Part shown: positions 10,591 through 20,829 of the stretch, in pieces | Position numbering within the stretch: position 1 is the stretch's first letter | How the letters are laid out: every line of letters starts with the position of its first letter | NCBI GenBank assembly: GCA_002255985.1 | Contig: NKIR01000006.1 | Span: 1 to 64,000 of the forward strand | Source of the DNA: Sphingomonadaceae bacterium PASS1 | GTDB lineage: Bacteria > Pseudomonadota > Alphaproteobacteria > Sphingomonadales > Sphingomonadaceae | Direction of reading: 5' to 3' | Length of the DNA stretch: 64,000 nucleotides | Translations under genes and position numbers: made by a program | Notes under the pieces: generated by a model | Seen by the model: the letters and a program-made list of their open reading frames with translations, nothing else | The model's database searches: none | What the model was told of the DNA's origin: nothing

Positions 10591-10890
10591 ATGCAGGTTT
10601 CAAGACTCGATGAAGCGGATCGCGCAGCAGTTTTGGAACAGCTGCCACTGTGGTCATATGACGCTGATGCAAAAGGCATAAGGCGCACGATTCGCTTTGC
10701 TGATTTTGCAGAAGCCTTCGGTTTCATGGCGCGCGTTGCAATCCTTGCCGAAAAAGCAGACCATCACCCCGAATGGTTCAACGTTTACAACCGTGTTGAG
10801 ATATTGCTGACAACGCATGATGCCGGCGGCTTATCCCAACGCGACGTTGAACTGGCCTCGGCCATCGACGCTATTGCGCCGATGGCTTAA
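10591..10890 (+). CDS. phhB: 4a-hydroxytetrahydrobiopterin dehydratase
   Basis: [50 protein letters not shown]. Confidence 0.92.
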   Translation: MQVSRLDEADRAAVLEQLPLWSYDADAKGIRRTIRFADFAEAFGFMARVAILAEKADHHPEWFNVYNRVEILLTTHDAGGLSQRDVELASAIDAIAPMA

Positions 10891-11692
10891 CCACATCGCC
10901 TAAACCGCCCAGCAAGCCCAATTGTTTGCGCAGCCGGCCCGGAAACCAACGGGCAGAAAAAGCAAGTTGCTTCGCCATTTTGTTAACGGTCGTGTGGACC
11001 TTGTCACCGTGGATTGCTTCCCATGCTGCCGGACCGATGATCGAGACGGGGCTCACTTCGACGCCAGCCGACTGCAATTTTTCCTTACCGGTCATGTTGC
11101 TGTTGGCATCAACGGCACCAATGATGTTGGTGTCGATAAAGCCGGGCATGAGGCTGCGGGCCTTGATCCCGAAAGGGCGCCATTCGATGTCATGCGCTTC
11201 GGCAAGACCGCGCACCGCGAACTTGGTCGCGCTGTATACGCTAAGCCCAGCCGAACCGTAGATGCCAGCCGCCGAGCTGGTGTAGAGGACACAGGCATCA
11301 GACGTATTTTTCAACATATCGAAACACGCGCGGGTTCCGCTGATAACGCCAGTCAGGTTGATCGCGATCATCTTGTCGATGTCCTCGTCGGTCATGTCCT
11401 GAATAGGTCCGCCTGAACCAATACCCGCATTGTTGAACAATACTGTCATGTGGCCATTTGTGTGTTTTGCAAAGTCGGCGACGGCGGCTTTCCACTGCGC
11501 ACGATCTGTCACATCAAGGCGGTGGCGCGACCATTGACCCGCTGGCAATAAACCTGCGGTTTCATCCAGGCCCTTTTCATTGACGTCGGCAAGGCCCACG
11601 AACCAGCCGACATTGGCAAAGTAACGCGCAACTTCGCGTCCTAAACCAGACGCGGCGCCAGTGATGAAAATGCTTTTTTGCGTTTCGGACAT
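10871..11692 (-). CDS. SDR family oxidoreductase
   Basis: [35 protein letters not shown]. Confidence 0.9.
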   Translation of the reverse strand: MSETQKSIFITGAASGLGREVARYFANVGWFVGLADVNEKGLDETAGLLPAGQWSRHRLDVTDRAQWKAAVADFAKHTNGHMTVLFNNAGIGSGGPIQDMTDEDIDKMIAINLTGVISGTRACFDMLKNTSDACVLYTSSAAGIYGSAGLSVYSATKFAVRGLAEAHDIEWRPFGIKARSLMPGFIDTNIIGAVDANSNMTGKEKLQSAGVEVSPVSIIGPAAWEAIHGDKVHTTVNKMAKQLAFSARWFPGRLRKQLGLLGGLGDVVKPSAQ

Positions 11693-11803
11693 AAATTCGG
11701 CTCCCTCTTATTCACATGTCTGTCAGCCACATCAATTTACCTGAAACGTCAACTGAATATTGCGGTAGCGGCAAAGGCTGGATAAATCGACTGGGCAGAG
11801 GGA

Positions 11804-12319
11804 GTGGGTATGTTTCGATATTTGTCATTGTTCATCGCCGCTTTTGGGGCGGTCATCCCGGTGTCTGCGCAAGCGGAGGTTATCGCCACTTTTTATAGCC
11901 ATGATTTTGGCGACCATTTTCCGCATGCGTTCGTGAAATTAAAAGGGACGGTCGACACTACAGGGCAGGTGGTTGATACCAATTTCGGATTTACCGCAGT
12001 GAGTGTCTCTCCGGCGATCCTCATGGGTTCCGTAAAAGGCATGATCGAGACCAAAGACGCCAAATATATTGCCTCAAGCAATCCGCATTTTTCTGTGAAG
12101 CTGTCCGATGCCGAATATGGTCGGTTCATGGTGTTCGTCGATAAATGGCGCAATCTGCCGGGTAAAAGCTATAATCTGGGCACGCGAAACTGCGTCCATT
12201 TCGCCATGGAGGCGACGGCTTTGCTTGGGTTGAGCGTGAACCGCAAGAGCCGCTATTTTAAAAAGCCCAAGACATTTCTGCTTGAGGTGATGGGGTTGAA
12301 TAACGGGCTGAAGCTCTAG
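11804..12319 (+). CDS. Hypothetical secreted protein with C-terminal NCVHF motif
   Basis: Signal peptide-like N-terminus ending VSAQAE; GKSYNLGTRNCVHFAMEATALLGL. Confidence 0.75.
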   Translation: MGMFRYLSLFIAAFGAVIPVSAQAEVIATFYSHDFGDHFPHAFVKLKGTVDTTGQVVDTNFGFTAVSVSPAILMGSVKGMIETKDAKYIASSNPHFSVKLSDAEYGRFMVFVDKWRNLPGKSYNLGTRNCVHFAMEATALLGLSVNRKSRYFKKPKTFLLEVMGLNNGLKL

Positions 12320-12325
12320 CCTTAG

Positions 12326-12949
12326 TCAAATCGCCTGAAATCCCTTGGCGTAAATGTGCCAGGTGAAAATGGCGGCAGCGCCGCGATAGGGGCGCCAGCG
12401 TTCGGCGATGATACGAATGTCTTTTTCAGATGGCCTTGCATCAAGCTTCAGCAAACGACCCACGCCTTCTTGCACAGCAAGATCGCCGGCGGGCCAAATG
12501 TCGGCCCGGCCCTCGGCAAAAAGCAAATATATTTCCGCAGACCAGCGGCCAATGCCTTTTACGCGGGTGAGGTAGGCAATCGCCGCCTCATCATCGGCGG
12601 GCAGGGCATCGAGCGGCAATTCGCCCGACAGCACGAGTTCGGCAAGCGAGCGCGCATAACCCTGTTTCTGGCGGCTCAACCCGCACGCTCTCAATGCGTC
12701 GAAATCTTGCGCCACCAATTTGTCTGGCGGGCATTCGGGGCCAATAAGCGCTTCAAGCTTATTCCACACCGATGCGGCCGCCGCGACGCTCACCTGTTGC
12801 CCTACAATCGTGCGCAGCAATGTCGCATAGCCCGGCGCTCTGACGCGCTCGTCCGGGTAGCCAGTCACCGCAAGCGCCTGCGCTATACCCGGTTCAAGCG
12901 CCGCCAGTGCATCAAGGGCGGCATGCAATTGTGCAGCAGGAATGCCCAT
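12326..12949 (-). CDS. DNA-3-methyladenine glycosylase II-like (HhH-GPD)
   Basis: TLLRTIVGQQVSVAAA...LTRVKGIGRWSAEIYLLFAEGRADIWPAGDLA. Confidence 0.9.
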   Translation of the reverse strand: MGIPAAQLHAALDALAALEPGIAQALAVTGYPDERVRAPGYATLLRTIVGQQVSVAAAASVWNKLEALIGPECPPDKLVAQDFDALRACGLSRQKQGYARSLAELVLSGELPLDALPADDEAAIAYLTRVKGIGRWSAEIYLLFAEGRADIWPAGDLAVQEGVGRLLKLDARPSEKDIRIIAERWRPYRGAAAIFTWHIYAKGFQAI

Positions 12950-13038
12950 CAGCGCGCTACGCCTAGCAACGCCTCGGGGATACCAGCGACCGTCATCCCT
13001 AAATTTGCCCGATTCTGCCGCATGTTTGATGTCCTTGT

Positions 13039-13806
13039 TTAGCCCCGCCCGACGGTTGCCGCATATAATGCAATCGCCGCAGCATTCGAAACATTCAGCG
13101 ACTCCATTTGTTCACTGATTGGCAGCATCGCCAGCTGGTCACAATGCTCTTCAATGTTGCGACGCATGCCATCACCTTCAGCGCCCAGAACAAGCGCGTT
13201 GCGGCCCGGCGTCAGCGCCTCGTCCAACGTTACGCTGGCATGTCCTGACAGACCGATACGCCAATACCCAGCCTCAGCAATTTCTTCCAATGCACGTGCC
13301 AGGTTAACAACCCGGACCCATGGGGTGATTTCAAGCCCACCCGAAGCAGCCTTCGCCAATGCCCCGGACTCAGGGGGCGCATGCCGGTCCTGCGTCACAA
13401 CGGCGACTGCATTGAACGCCGCGGCCGTGCGGAATATCGCGCCGACATTGTGCGGATCTGTGACCTGGTCGAGAATCAGCAACGGGCGGTTATCATCATT
13501 GTCGACTGCAAGCGCATCTGTCAGCCAAACGTCTTCCAATGGCGCAACTTCAAGCACGAGGCCCTGATGCGGTGCGTCTTTCGGTACAAAACGCGCCAAA
13601 TCATTCACCTCGGCATATTGGACCGTCAGCCCGTCGGGAATGACGATTTTACCGATTTCTTCGCGTGTGCCCCACAGGTTGATGAGTCGCCGATCCGGAT
13701 TATCAAGCGCGGCATATACGGCGTGACGGCCGTAAAATTTGGGATTGCCGCTGGAAACTGCAGCGCCGCGGCGGCGCTGGCTCTTATGGGAAGACATTTG
13801 AAACAC
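13039..13806 (-). CDS. rlmB: 23S rRNA 2'-O-methyltransferase RlmB family (SpoU)
   Basis: FYGRHAVYAALDNPDR, LDQVTDPHNVGAIFRTAAAF, NVSNAAAIALY. Confidence 0.9.
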   Translation of the reverse strand: MFQMSSHKSQRRRGAAVSSGNPKFYGRHAVYAALDNPDRRLINLWGTREEIGKIVIPDGLTVQYAEVNDLARFVPKDAPHQGLVLEVAPLEDVWLTDALAVDNDDNRPLLILDQVTDPHNVGAIFRTAAAFNAVAVVTQDRHAPPESGALAKAASGGLEITPWVRVVNLARALEEIAEAGYWRIGLSGHASVTLDEALTPGRNALVLGAEGDGMRRNIEEHCDQLAMLPISEQMESLNVSNAAAIALYAATVGRG

Positions 13807-13941
13807 CTGTTGATGAAAAAGAAGACGATATAGGCCCCTTTCCCACTTGAGGCATTGACAGGCAAGGGCCGTTTCGCCATTGGGCTGCTTCTTCGTCGGG
13901 ACCGGCCCTTATGCTTTGGCATAATGCCCCGTCAAAGAAGT

Positions 13942-14027
13942 GGACAGGTGGCCGAGTGGTTAAAGGCAGCAGACTGTAAATCTGCCCGGTTTTCCGTACG
14001 CTGGTTCGAATCCAGCCCTGTCCACCA
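13942..14027 (+). tRNA. tRNA-Tyr (GTA), with encoded CCA
   Basis: Acceptor GGACAGG/CCTGTCC, anticodon loop CTGTAAA, variable arm, TTCGAATCC T-loop, ACCA end. Confidence 0.95.
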
Positions 14028-14141
14028 TTTATCTATTCGCTGTCAGTCGCAAATGTCCGCTCATAACCTCGTTTATCTGCGGACAATTCTGCCTTTACTG
14101 TTCGCAAAAATTCGCACATATTCACCCCCAGCCGCATAGAA

Positions 14142-14219
14142 AGTGTGGGCTAAGTGTGGACCAGAAATTACCTAGCCCACACTCCTGACTTTCTGGAATG
14201 GCTTGACAAGTGTGGGCTA
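14142..14219. repeat. Left-end cluster of AGTGTGGGCTA motifs (14142-14152 +, 14173-14183 -, 14209-14219 +)
   Basis: Direct reading; candidate integrase arm-type sites or int promoter operators. Confidence 0.75.
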
Positions 14220-14235
14220 GAATGAGGCAGATATT

Positions 14236-15450
14236 GTGGGCAAGCTGACAGCAATTGCAGTGAAGGCGGCGATGGCGACTCCCGGCACTTATCAGGATGG
14301 CGACGGACTTTTCCTAAAAGTATCGGGCAAAGGCGCGGCAAGCTGGAAACTGCGGGTCCAGCATGATGGAAAGCGACGCGACATAGGCATAGGCAGCGCT
14401 AAGCTGGTTACGCTGGCAATGGCACGGGAGAAGGCGCGTGAGTTGCGGGTTGCTGTCAAAGTAGATCGACGCGACATTCTTGCGGAACGCAAAGACGCTT
14501 CCGCTGCCAAAGTGACATTTCGAGAAGCCGCAATCCAATATCATGCTGAAAATGAAGGTAGTTGGAAAAGCAGGACTTATGCTCGCCAATGGCTTGCTGC
14601 TCTTGAGAACTATGCGTTTCCCAAACTCGGGAACGAAACAACGGGGTCCATAACGGCGGCTGACATCATCGCCACATTAACCCCGATTTGGCAGAATAAG
14701 GCCGAAACGGCGCGACAGGTCCGCAACCGCATTACCACCGTTCTTGACTATGCCCATGCTAAGGGCTGGCGCTCCAGCGAAGCGCCGTCAGGTAATGGCA
14801 GCCTGAAAGCCGGTAGGGGACTGCCAAAGCAGGTGAAGGAACAAGTTCATCGTAAGGCCATGCCCTATGTGGAAATCCCCTCGTTCATTACTGCCCTACA
14901 AAGGAAACATTCTTACGGGCGCTTGGCGCTCGAATTGCTGCTTCTAACAGGAGTGCGAAGCCAAGAAGTCCGAATGGCAACATGGGATGAATTCGACCTA
15001 GATGACAACCTGTGGACCGTCCCAGCGGCTCACATGAAAAGGGCAAAAGCGCATATCGTACCGCTTAGCCTAGCAGCCTTGTCGGCGCTTAACAGGGCAG
15101 CAGCATTGAAGCTGGCAGGTAGTGAGTTTGTCTTCCCGGGCGTCAGTGGCGGAGCAATGAGCGATATGACTTTATTGAAGGTGTTACGTGACGCGGGAGA
15201 GCCTTATCATGTGCATGGTTTTCGGTCAGCCTTTACCGACTGGGCGGCCAACATGGGCTTTCCAGATGCAGTTGTCGAAGCGGCGCTGGCACATAAAACC
15301 CCGGATGCAGTGCAGGCGGCCTACCGCCGAACAACCTATCTGGGAACACCTGGCAACCCGGGGGAGCGGGTGCGACTTATGGAAGCGTGGGGTGCCTATT
15401 GCACTGGTGTCCAACACACAGGAGATTTTGAATTGGGCAAAGTGATATAA
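14236..15450 (+). CDS. Tyrosine recombinase / P4-type integrase (DUF4102 N-domain)
   Basis: DGDGLFLKVSGKGAASWKLRVQHDGKRRDIGIG; TGVRSQEVR, HGFRSAFTDWA, LAHKTPDAVQAAYRR catalytic boxes. Confidence 0.95.
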   Translation: MGKLTAIAVKAAMATPGTYQDGDGLFLKVSGKGAASWKLRVQHDGKRRDIGIGSAKLVTLAMAREKARELRVAVKVDRRDILAERKDASAAKVTFREAAIQYHAENEGSWKSRTYARQWLAALENYAFPKLGNETTGSITAADIIATLTPIWQNKAETARQVRNRITTVLDYAHAKGWRSSEAPSGNGSLKAGRGLPKQVKEQVHRKAMPYVEIPSFITALQRKHSYGRLALELLLLTGVRSQEVRMATWDEFDLDDNLWTVPAAHMKRAKAHIVPLSLAALSALNRAAALKLAGSEFVFPGVSGGAMSDMTLLKVLRDAGEPYHVHGFRSAFTDWAANMGFPDAVVEAALAHKTPDAVQAAYRRTTYLGTPGNPGERVRLMEAWGAYCTGVQHTGDFELGKVI

Positions 15451-15628
15451 AAGAATGCATTCGGGTCGTATTCCTGCACGATTGTCGTGTTTGATTGAGT
15501 TCGCAAGCGCCCTTGCAAGGCTTAAGAAATGTTATTTTTTCTGGCTTTGCTAAGACGTAAATTTCCAAATGCACATTCTTTTTGTCCGGTTAACCTAGAC
15601 CGTCCGGTCGACTCTTGAGGATCATGTA

Positions 15629-16204
15629 ATGGGGCGAGGCGTTAAGAAAGGTACAATTCGGGGAGACTACCGAAGACACAACAAACCCAGATTAGCAAAG
15701 TTAGCCCAAGATATCCGAGCTAACGATCTGGACCCTGAAGCAGTTGCTAACGCGTTTGAGGCTTGGGGCGATATTTGGTGCTTAGAGATAGCTAAACAAC
15801 TTCGGGGTGGGGCGCAGTTCGATCCTGAAAGGTTAGCAAATGCCGTTTTGAGGTTGTCCGATCCTATCTCACCTGTGCGAAAAATTAAACTGGTAACCTT
15901 ACGGCAGGCGAAGGCAGCGCTAAGACATCTACCTCCCGAGCTAGGCGGGAAAGGTATGTCTATCCATGCTGCTTTTGGAATTGATTACCCATACGTAGGA
16001 GACAGCGACCTTCGGGCATACCATCGAAAAATGAAAAAAGATTACGGCAAAGGGGATCGAAGATCCATCGAGTCAGAACTAGCAAAAACATGGCCTAGCC
16101 GAACGCAAGGAAGATTCCCAAAGCTAGAGCAAGCTATTTGTGAGTCTTTGCGTGGGTACGGCGTGCCCGTTGAGATTTGGAGAGCCGTCCGCCGAAAACG
16201 GTAG
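15629..16204 (+). CDS. Hypothetical island protein
   Basis: Uninterrupted 191-aa ORF, ATG start, no obvious family. Confidence 0.6.
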   Translation: MGRGVKKGTIRGDYRRHNKPRLAKLAQDIRANDLDPEAVANAFEAWGDIWCLEIAKQLRGGAQFDPERLANAVLRLSDPISPVRKIKLVTLRQAKAALRHLPPELGGKGMSIHAAFGIDYPYVGDSDLRAYHRKMKKDYGKGDRRSIESELAKTWPSRTQGRFPKLEQAICESLRGYGVPVEIWRAVRRKR

Positions 16205-16307
16205 ATCCCAAAAGGTATATTTTAAAAAATCGTGTCATTATCGGGCGGGTGCATCCTTCTCTATTCAAGAACCGCCGCGCAATCCCGCGCGGACGGAGTT
16301 GAATGTT

Positions 16308-16490
16308 ATGACACAAATATTTTGTTCAATCCCCGATGCCGGCTTTAGGCTCGGCGTTGGGCGCACCAAGACTTATGACCTTATCGCTACAAAAAAATTA
16401 AAGCTCGTAAAGATCGGAGGAAGGTCACTGGTTGAGGTTGCGAGTATCGATAAACTGGCGGAAACGCTTCTGAAGGAGGCGGTGCGATGA
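16308..16490 (+). CDS. AlpA/excisionase-like helix-turn-helix protein
   Basis: CSIPDAGFRLGVGRTKTYDLIATKKLKLVKIGGRSLVEVASIDKL (HTH_17-like). Confidence 0.8.
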   Translation: MTQIFCSIPDAGFRLGVGRTKTYDLIATKKLKLVKIGGRSLVEVASIDKLAETLLKEAVR

Positions 16491-16831
16491 TTAATAACCC
16501 TTCTTCTTATCGAAGCTTACAGAGCCTTAAGAAACTGCACACCGACCTCGCGGATGCGGACAAAATATGGCGGGGTGCTACAACTGCGGCCCGCAGGGTC
16601 AATGTGCTTCTTGATAGCATCTCAGAGTTTTGGCGCGACCTGCCAAACAACCGAGAACCAGTTTTACAAGCTTTTGACCGGACAGGTTTCTTGATGAGGG
16701 TCATAATTGCGGCATGCGCCAATGACGCACAGATGGAACATAGCTTCGCAACACGTAATTTGGTGCGCGATACCCTTGACGATTTGTGCATCACCATCGA
16801 CAATTATCGCGCGGGGTTTAACGATGACTGA
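16487..16831 (+). CDS. Hypothetical island protein
   Basis: 114-aa ORF overlapping both neighbours by a few nt. Confidence 0.6.
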   Translation: MINNPSSYRSLQSLKKLHTDLADADKIWRGATTAARRVNVLLDSISEFWRDLPNNREPVLQAFDRTGFLMRVIIAACANDAQMEHSFATRNLVRDTLDDLCITIDNYRAGFNDD

Positions 16832-17612
16832 TACTGCTATCGATTATGTCGCTCACGGGATGGCACTTTTGGGCATGCCTCATGGCATGAAGGGGCCAAC
16901 TACCAAAGGCTGGAACAAGGCTGAAAACGTTATCACCGATGCGATTGCTGCGGCAACTCTCACAGAAAATGTTGGCCTTGCTCATGCCTTCTGTACGCCT
17001 GCTCCGACAATGGCACTGGACATTGACGATCTGCCTAAGGCGCGCGCCTTTCTCTCTGACTATGGTATCGATCTGGACTCCCTCCTAGATGCGGATGACG
17101 CAGTTCAGATTTCGTCTGGTAGGGAGGGACGCGCCAAGCTTCTTTTCCGCCTCCCAGAAGGCGCTTCGCCTATCCCGACAAAGCAGATTACCGATCCGGA
17201 AACCGGCGAAATGATCTTGGAGTTTAGGTGTGCGACCGCAAATGGTCTCACGGTGCAAGACGTTCTGCCGCCATCTATTCATCCGGAAACTGGAAAGCCC
17301 TATCAATGGGCAGGTAAGGGGAATTGGCGTGCGATCCCAACAATCCCTTCGGCATTGCTAACCGTCTGGCAGTCCTTGTTGAAACCTGCTCCTACACAGC
17401 AGCGTCACGGTGGAGCTAATGCAGATGATAGTTCTGTGGTTACGCTGTCTCCTGAAACAATCCAGCACCTCCGTAGTGCTCTGCTCTCAATGAAGGCAGA
17501 CGATTATGACTTGTGGATCAAGTGCGGCATGGCGCTGAAGCAGTTAGGTGATGTTGGTCGCGGTCTTTGGTTGGAGTGGTCACTTACATCGAAGAAGTCT
17601 CAAGATGACTAA
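16824..17612 (+). CDS. Bifunctional primase/polymerase (PrimPol) N-domain with first half of a PriCT-2 domain; probably truncated by frameshift
   Basis: PMALDIDDLPKARAFL, PPSIHPETGKPYQW, MKADDYDLWIKCGMALKQLGDVGRGLWLEWS. Confidence 0.85.
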   Translation: MTDTAIDYVAHGMALLGMPHGMKGPTTKGWNKAENVITDAIAAATLTENVGLAHAFCTPAPTMALDIDDLPKARAFLSDYGIDLDSLLDADDAVQISSGREGRAKLLFRLPEGASPIPTKQITDPETGEMILEFRCATANGLTVQDVLPPSIHPETGKPYQWAGKGNWRAIPTIPSALLTVWQSLLKPAPTQQRHGGANADDSSVVTLSPETIQHLRSALLSMKADDYDLWIKCGMALKQLGDVGRGLWLEWSLTSKKSQDD

Positions 17613-19185
17613 TATGCCGCTCACGCTTAGCAAGAAGTGGGATGGGTTCACCCCTACTGGCATTAACTATCTCTTTGTTTTTGCTGAGGCCCAACGGAGG
17701 GGCTGGGTAAACCCAGCCAAGAACTATACCGCCGCGCAATCTACCCAAGTTGACAAGGAGGGCTGGGCTAAGCCCCAGCCCTTACCAAACACCCTGCGCA
17801 AGGTAAAAGCCCTTGACGTCAATTGTCTGCCATCCACCATTAGGGCTGCGGTCAGTGACATTGCAGAACGTCTTTCGTGCCCTGTGGATTATGTTGCAAC
17901 GTCACTGCTCGTTGGTGCTGGAGCCATTGTGGGTAACCGTGTTGGCATCCTACCGAAGCAGCACGACGATACATGGAAGGCTTACCCCGCTCTCTGGGGC
18001 GGTATTGTCGGACCCCCGGGGTCAATGAAGACCCCCGTGCAGCAAGAGACGATGAAGACGCTCTACCATATCGAGGAACAGGAAAGCATTGCCTATGCCA
18101 GTGCAGTCGCAACCTACCAAGCGGCCAAGAAGCAGTATGAGAAAGACATTGTCGCTTACAAGGCGGGAAAGCTCACGGCTATCCCCGCCGAGCCTGTAGA
18201 GCCACAGAAACCACGTCTGATTGTCAACGATACTACGTATCAGGCGCTGGGCGAGATACTGGCTGCAAACCCAAAGGGTGTGCTTGTACATGGTGACGAA
18301 CTATCAGGCTTGCTGCACAGCCTCGATACGTCAGGACAGGAAGCAGCGCGGGGCTTTTACCTGTCGGCTTGGGGCGGCTCTGGCAATTATACTTTTGACC
18401 GGATCGGGCGCGGCAGCATCAGGCTTAAGCACTATGCCATGTCAGTCTTTGGTGGCTTCCAGCCTGACAAAATCAAGCACTATGTCCAGATGGCGCAAAG
18501 CGGTAGCTCTCAGAATGACGGTTTATTGCAGCGCTTTCAGCTTCTCGTTTGGCCAGACATAGGCGAAAAATACAATTTGGTAGACCGGTCGCCAGATCAA
18601 GCGGCCCTTGGTGCGATGAATAGCGCGATGCTTAACCTCCGGAGCGCCGGAAAAAGTGGCCAACTCAACAAGCATGGGTCATATCTGCTGCATTTTGATG
18701 CCCAAGCGCAGGTGGGCTTTAACGCATGGTATGTCATCAACGAGGAGTTGTTGCGCAGTAAGGACATTGCCCCTGCCGAGCAGGGGCACTTCTCGAAGTA
18801 CCGGAGTTTGGTACCCAGCTTGGCGTTGCTCTTCCATCTGCTTGAAGGGCATGATGATGCGGTCTGCCACGATTGTTTGACCGGCGCGTTGAAGTTCGCT
18901 GTCTACCTTAAATCCCATGCACAGCGTGTTTATGGGGCAGTCCATAGTTTAGACGGAACAGGCGCGCAGGCGCTTGTGGGTAAGTTGTTGAAGGGTGAAT
19001 TGTTATCAGGCTTCACCCTGCGCTCGGTTTACATGAAGGGTTGGCGGGACCTGTCCGATCAGAAAAAGGCCCAGCAGGCAATCGAACAGCTTCTCGAACT
19101 AGGTTGGCTAAAGGAGAGGGCGGTTGAAACTGGCGGGAGAGGGAAGATCGAATATGACATCAATCCTTACATTACCAAGCAGTAG
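17605..19185 (+). CDS. DUF3987-like helicase portion of the primase; starts with second half of PriCT-2 domain
   Basis: SKKWDGFTPTGINYLFVFAEAQRRGW then GIVGPPGSMKTPVQQETM Walker A-like; +1 frame relative to 16824-17612. Confidence 0.82.
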   Translation: MTNMPLTLSKKWDGFTPTGINYLFVFAEAQRRGWVNPAKNYTAAQSTQVDKEGWAKPQPLPNTLRKVKALDVNCLPSTIRAAVSDIAERLSCPVDYVATSLLVGAGAIVGNRVGILPKQHDDTWKAYPALWGGIVGPPGSMKTPVQQETMKTLYHIEEQESIAYASAVATYQAAKKQYEKDIVAYKAGKLTAIPAEPVEPQKPRLIVNDTTYQALGEILAANPKGVLVHGDELSGLLHSLDTSGQEAARGFYLSAWGGSGNYTFDRIGRGSIRLKHYAMSVFGGFQPDKIKHYVQMAQSGSSQNDGLLQRFQLLVWPDIGEKYNLVDRSPDQAALGAMNSAMLNLRSAGKSGQLNKHGSYLLHFDAQAQVGFNAWYVINEELLRSKDIAPAEQGHFSKYRSLVPSLALLFHLLEGHDDAVCHDCLTGALKFAVYLKSHAQRVYGAVHSLDGTGAQALVGKLLKGELLSGFTLRSVYMKGWRDLSDQKKAQQAIEQLLELGWLKERAVETGGRGKIEYDINPYITKQ

Positions 19186-19193
19186 TGGTGTCC

Positions 19194-19304
19194 GACCTTT
19201 TGTATGTTTTGTAGGTACCCCCCTAATACATTTTTCCTATTTCTTAATTCAAAAACACTGCGTGGATGGGGTGGGGGGTAACCGACAAAATATACAAAAG
19301 GGTC
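19194..19304. repeat. Long imperfect inverted repeat (about 30-nt arms, about 49-nt loop) just after the primase
   Basis: GACCTTTTGTATGTTTTGTAGGTACCCCCC (19194-19223) versus GGGGGGTAACCGACAAAATATACAAAAGGGTC (19273-19304). Confidence 0.8.
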
Positions 19305-19383
19305 CCATCCATAGGCTAACGAACTATTTCAGCCAGCACCCGTCCAGCAAGCGTCTCAGCCTATGTGATGCAAGGAATTTGCC

Positions 19384-19689
19384 ATGCTACCAAACGTAGC
19401 CAATGGGTCTGCACGGAGATGTGTTGCTGTTGCCCGCTCGACCGGTGAGCAATGTAAGAAATTAGCGGTTGGCCCGTCGTGTCGCACGTGTAGGAGTCAC
19501 GGCAGCCACAAGAGGGTGCGGCGCGGAGATAGGCACTGGAATTTCAAAAATGCGGGCCAAACTGCCTCTGAACGGCAGGCACGCCATGAAATGTCAGTGT
19601 TCTTCCATGAGACAGAAAACCTTATGGCTAAGCTGGGGATGCTAGCACCGGGGGCAGCGCGCACCAGGGGAAGGAAGCCGAAGGTTTGA
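19384..19689 (+). CDS. Small Cys-rich protein resembling HGGxTG-type phage-associated proteins
   Basis: RCVAVARSTGEQCKKLAVGPSCRTCRSHGSHK resembles C...TG..C...C..HG. Confidence 0.55.
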   Translation: MLPNVANGSARRCVAVARSTGEQCKKLAVGPSCRTCRSHGSHKRVRRGDRHWNFKNAGQTASERQARHEMSVFFHETENLMAKLGMLAPGAARTRGRKPKV

Positions 19690-19813
19690 ATGGCATCATG
19701 GCGCCTCTCCGCAGCTAACTATCAGATAGGTGAAAGCCTCATCCTAGCCAAGAAGTATGCTACTCTTACATGACAGAGAGCCGACACAACCTGCGCTGCT
19801 GTCGACTATGTTT

Positions 19814-20233
19814 TCAGCTGAACTTTTTCAATGAAAACTCGCAATCCGTCGCTCTAGGTTCTTCCAAATCGTACCCCTGCCGGAAACGCGTAACGCCTTC
19901 CAACATCGGCTTTTGGCCAGAATTCAGCAGCGCAACGCCATCTTTATGAATGCTAGACTTGAACAAGCCCTTCATTGTAAATTTGTATTTTGTTTCACTT
20001 AGGGCCTCAACAGAAATACTCCCATCGATGGCATCGTTATCGCCCACATAAATAACAGCCGGACAAATAGGCTCATCGGGGTTGTCAATTCTAAAATTGA
20101 TTGTGCATTTAGGGTGCCCGTAATCTTCGCAGATCCGTTCATTTTCTTCGCTTTTCCATTCATCTGAGGTCCAGCCCACCTCGGGAAGTTCGATTAGGAT
20201 CTCGCAATCCGCTTTAATAAATATATTTGGCAT
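19814..20233 (-). CDS. Hypothetical protein (module A, last gene)
   Basis: 139-aa ORF on minus strand. Confidence 0.6.
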   Translation of the reverse strand: MPNIFIKADCEILIELPEVGWTSDEWKSEENERICEDYGHPKCTINFRIDNPDEPICPAVIYVGDNDAIDGSISVEALSETKYKFTMKGLFKSSIHKDGVALLNSGQKPMLEGVTRFRQGYDLEEPRATDCEFSLKKFS

Positions 20234-20343
20234 TAATACTCTCCCAACGATTTCAATAAACTGGTAATTTCGGAAAATTAAATGTCATTTATCATATAGC
20301 ATCAACAACATAGACAATACCTAATTCTGTCTAGCGTGGAATT

Positions 20344-20796
20344 TCATCTACCAAATTCCAACGGATGATCAGCCTTCAATAAATCAATCAACTTTTTTTC
20401 GAGATCATGTGGATCAAAGCTGGCTATTTTTACATCAATACCAAGGCTTGGCATCACGGCTGAAGAGAGCTCTACCTGCAATGCCAAAACGGACAAACCT
20501 GGAAGAGCAAGTCTCTCAATAGCCTTTCTTTGCTTCTGCGATGACTTGTCTCCTTTGACTTCAGGGCTAGCTAAATTCTCTCTATCAAAAAAGCGATAGT
20601 TAGTGAGGCGTCGGCGGAGCGACGCACTCGATTTTCCTATTTTTTGTATGCGCTTTTCATGGTGCATCACATACACACCAGGAGCCTCATCGTTGAGCTT
20701 ATCCAGGTTTTTTATCTGTAACCCTCTACCACTTTCCCAAGCGGCAAAGCCTAAATCGATAAATCCAGAAGCAATTAATTTCTCAAAAATATCCAT
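20344..20796 (-). CDS. GIY-YIG nuclease-like protein (module A)
   Basis: PGVYVMHHEKRIQKIGKSSASLRRRLTNYR fits GVY...KIGKS...LRRR. Confidence 0.65.
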   Translation of the reverse strand: MDIFEKLIASGFIDLGFAAWESGRGLQIKNLDKLNDEAPGVYVMHHEKRIQKIGKSSASLRRRLTNYRFFDRENLASPEVKGDKSSQKQRKAIERLALPGLSVLALQVELSSAVMPSLGIDVKIASFDPHDLEKKLIDLLKADHPLEFGR

Positions 20797-20829
20797 ACAA
20801 AATAACGCTCTCCTGCCATCCTGATTTCA

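Noticed and set aside
13855-14139. 94-aa ORF
   Set aside because: Runs through the tRNA-Tyr gene; spurious
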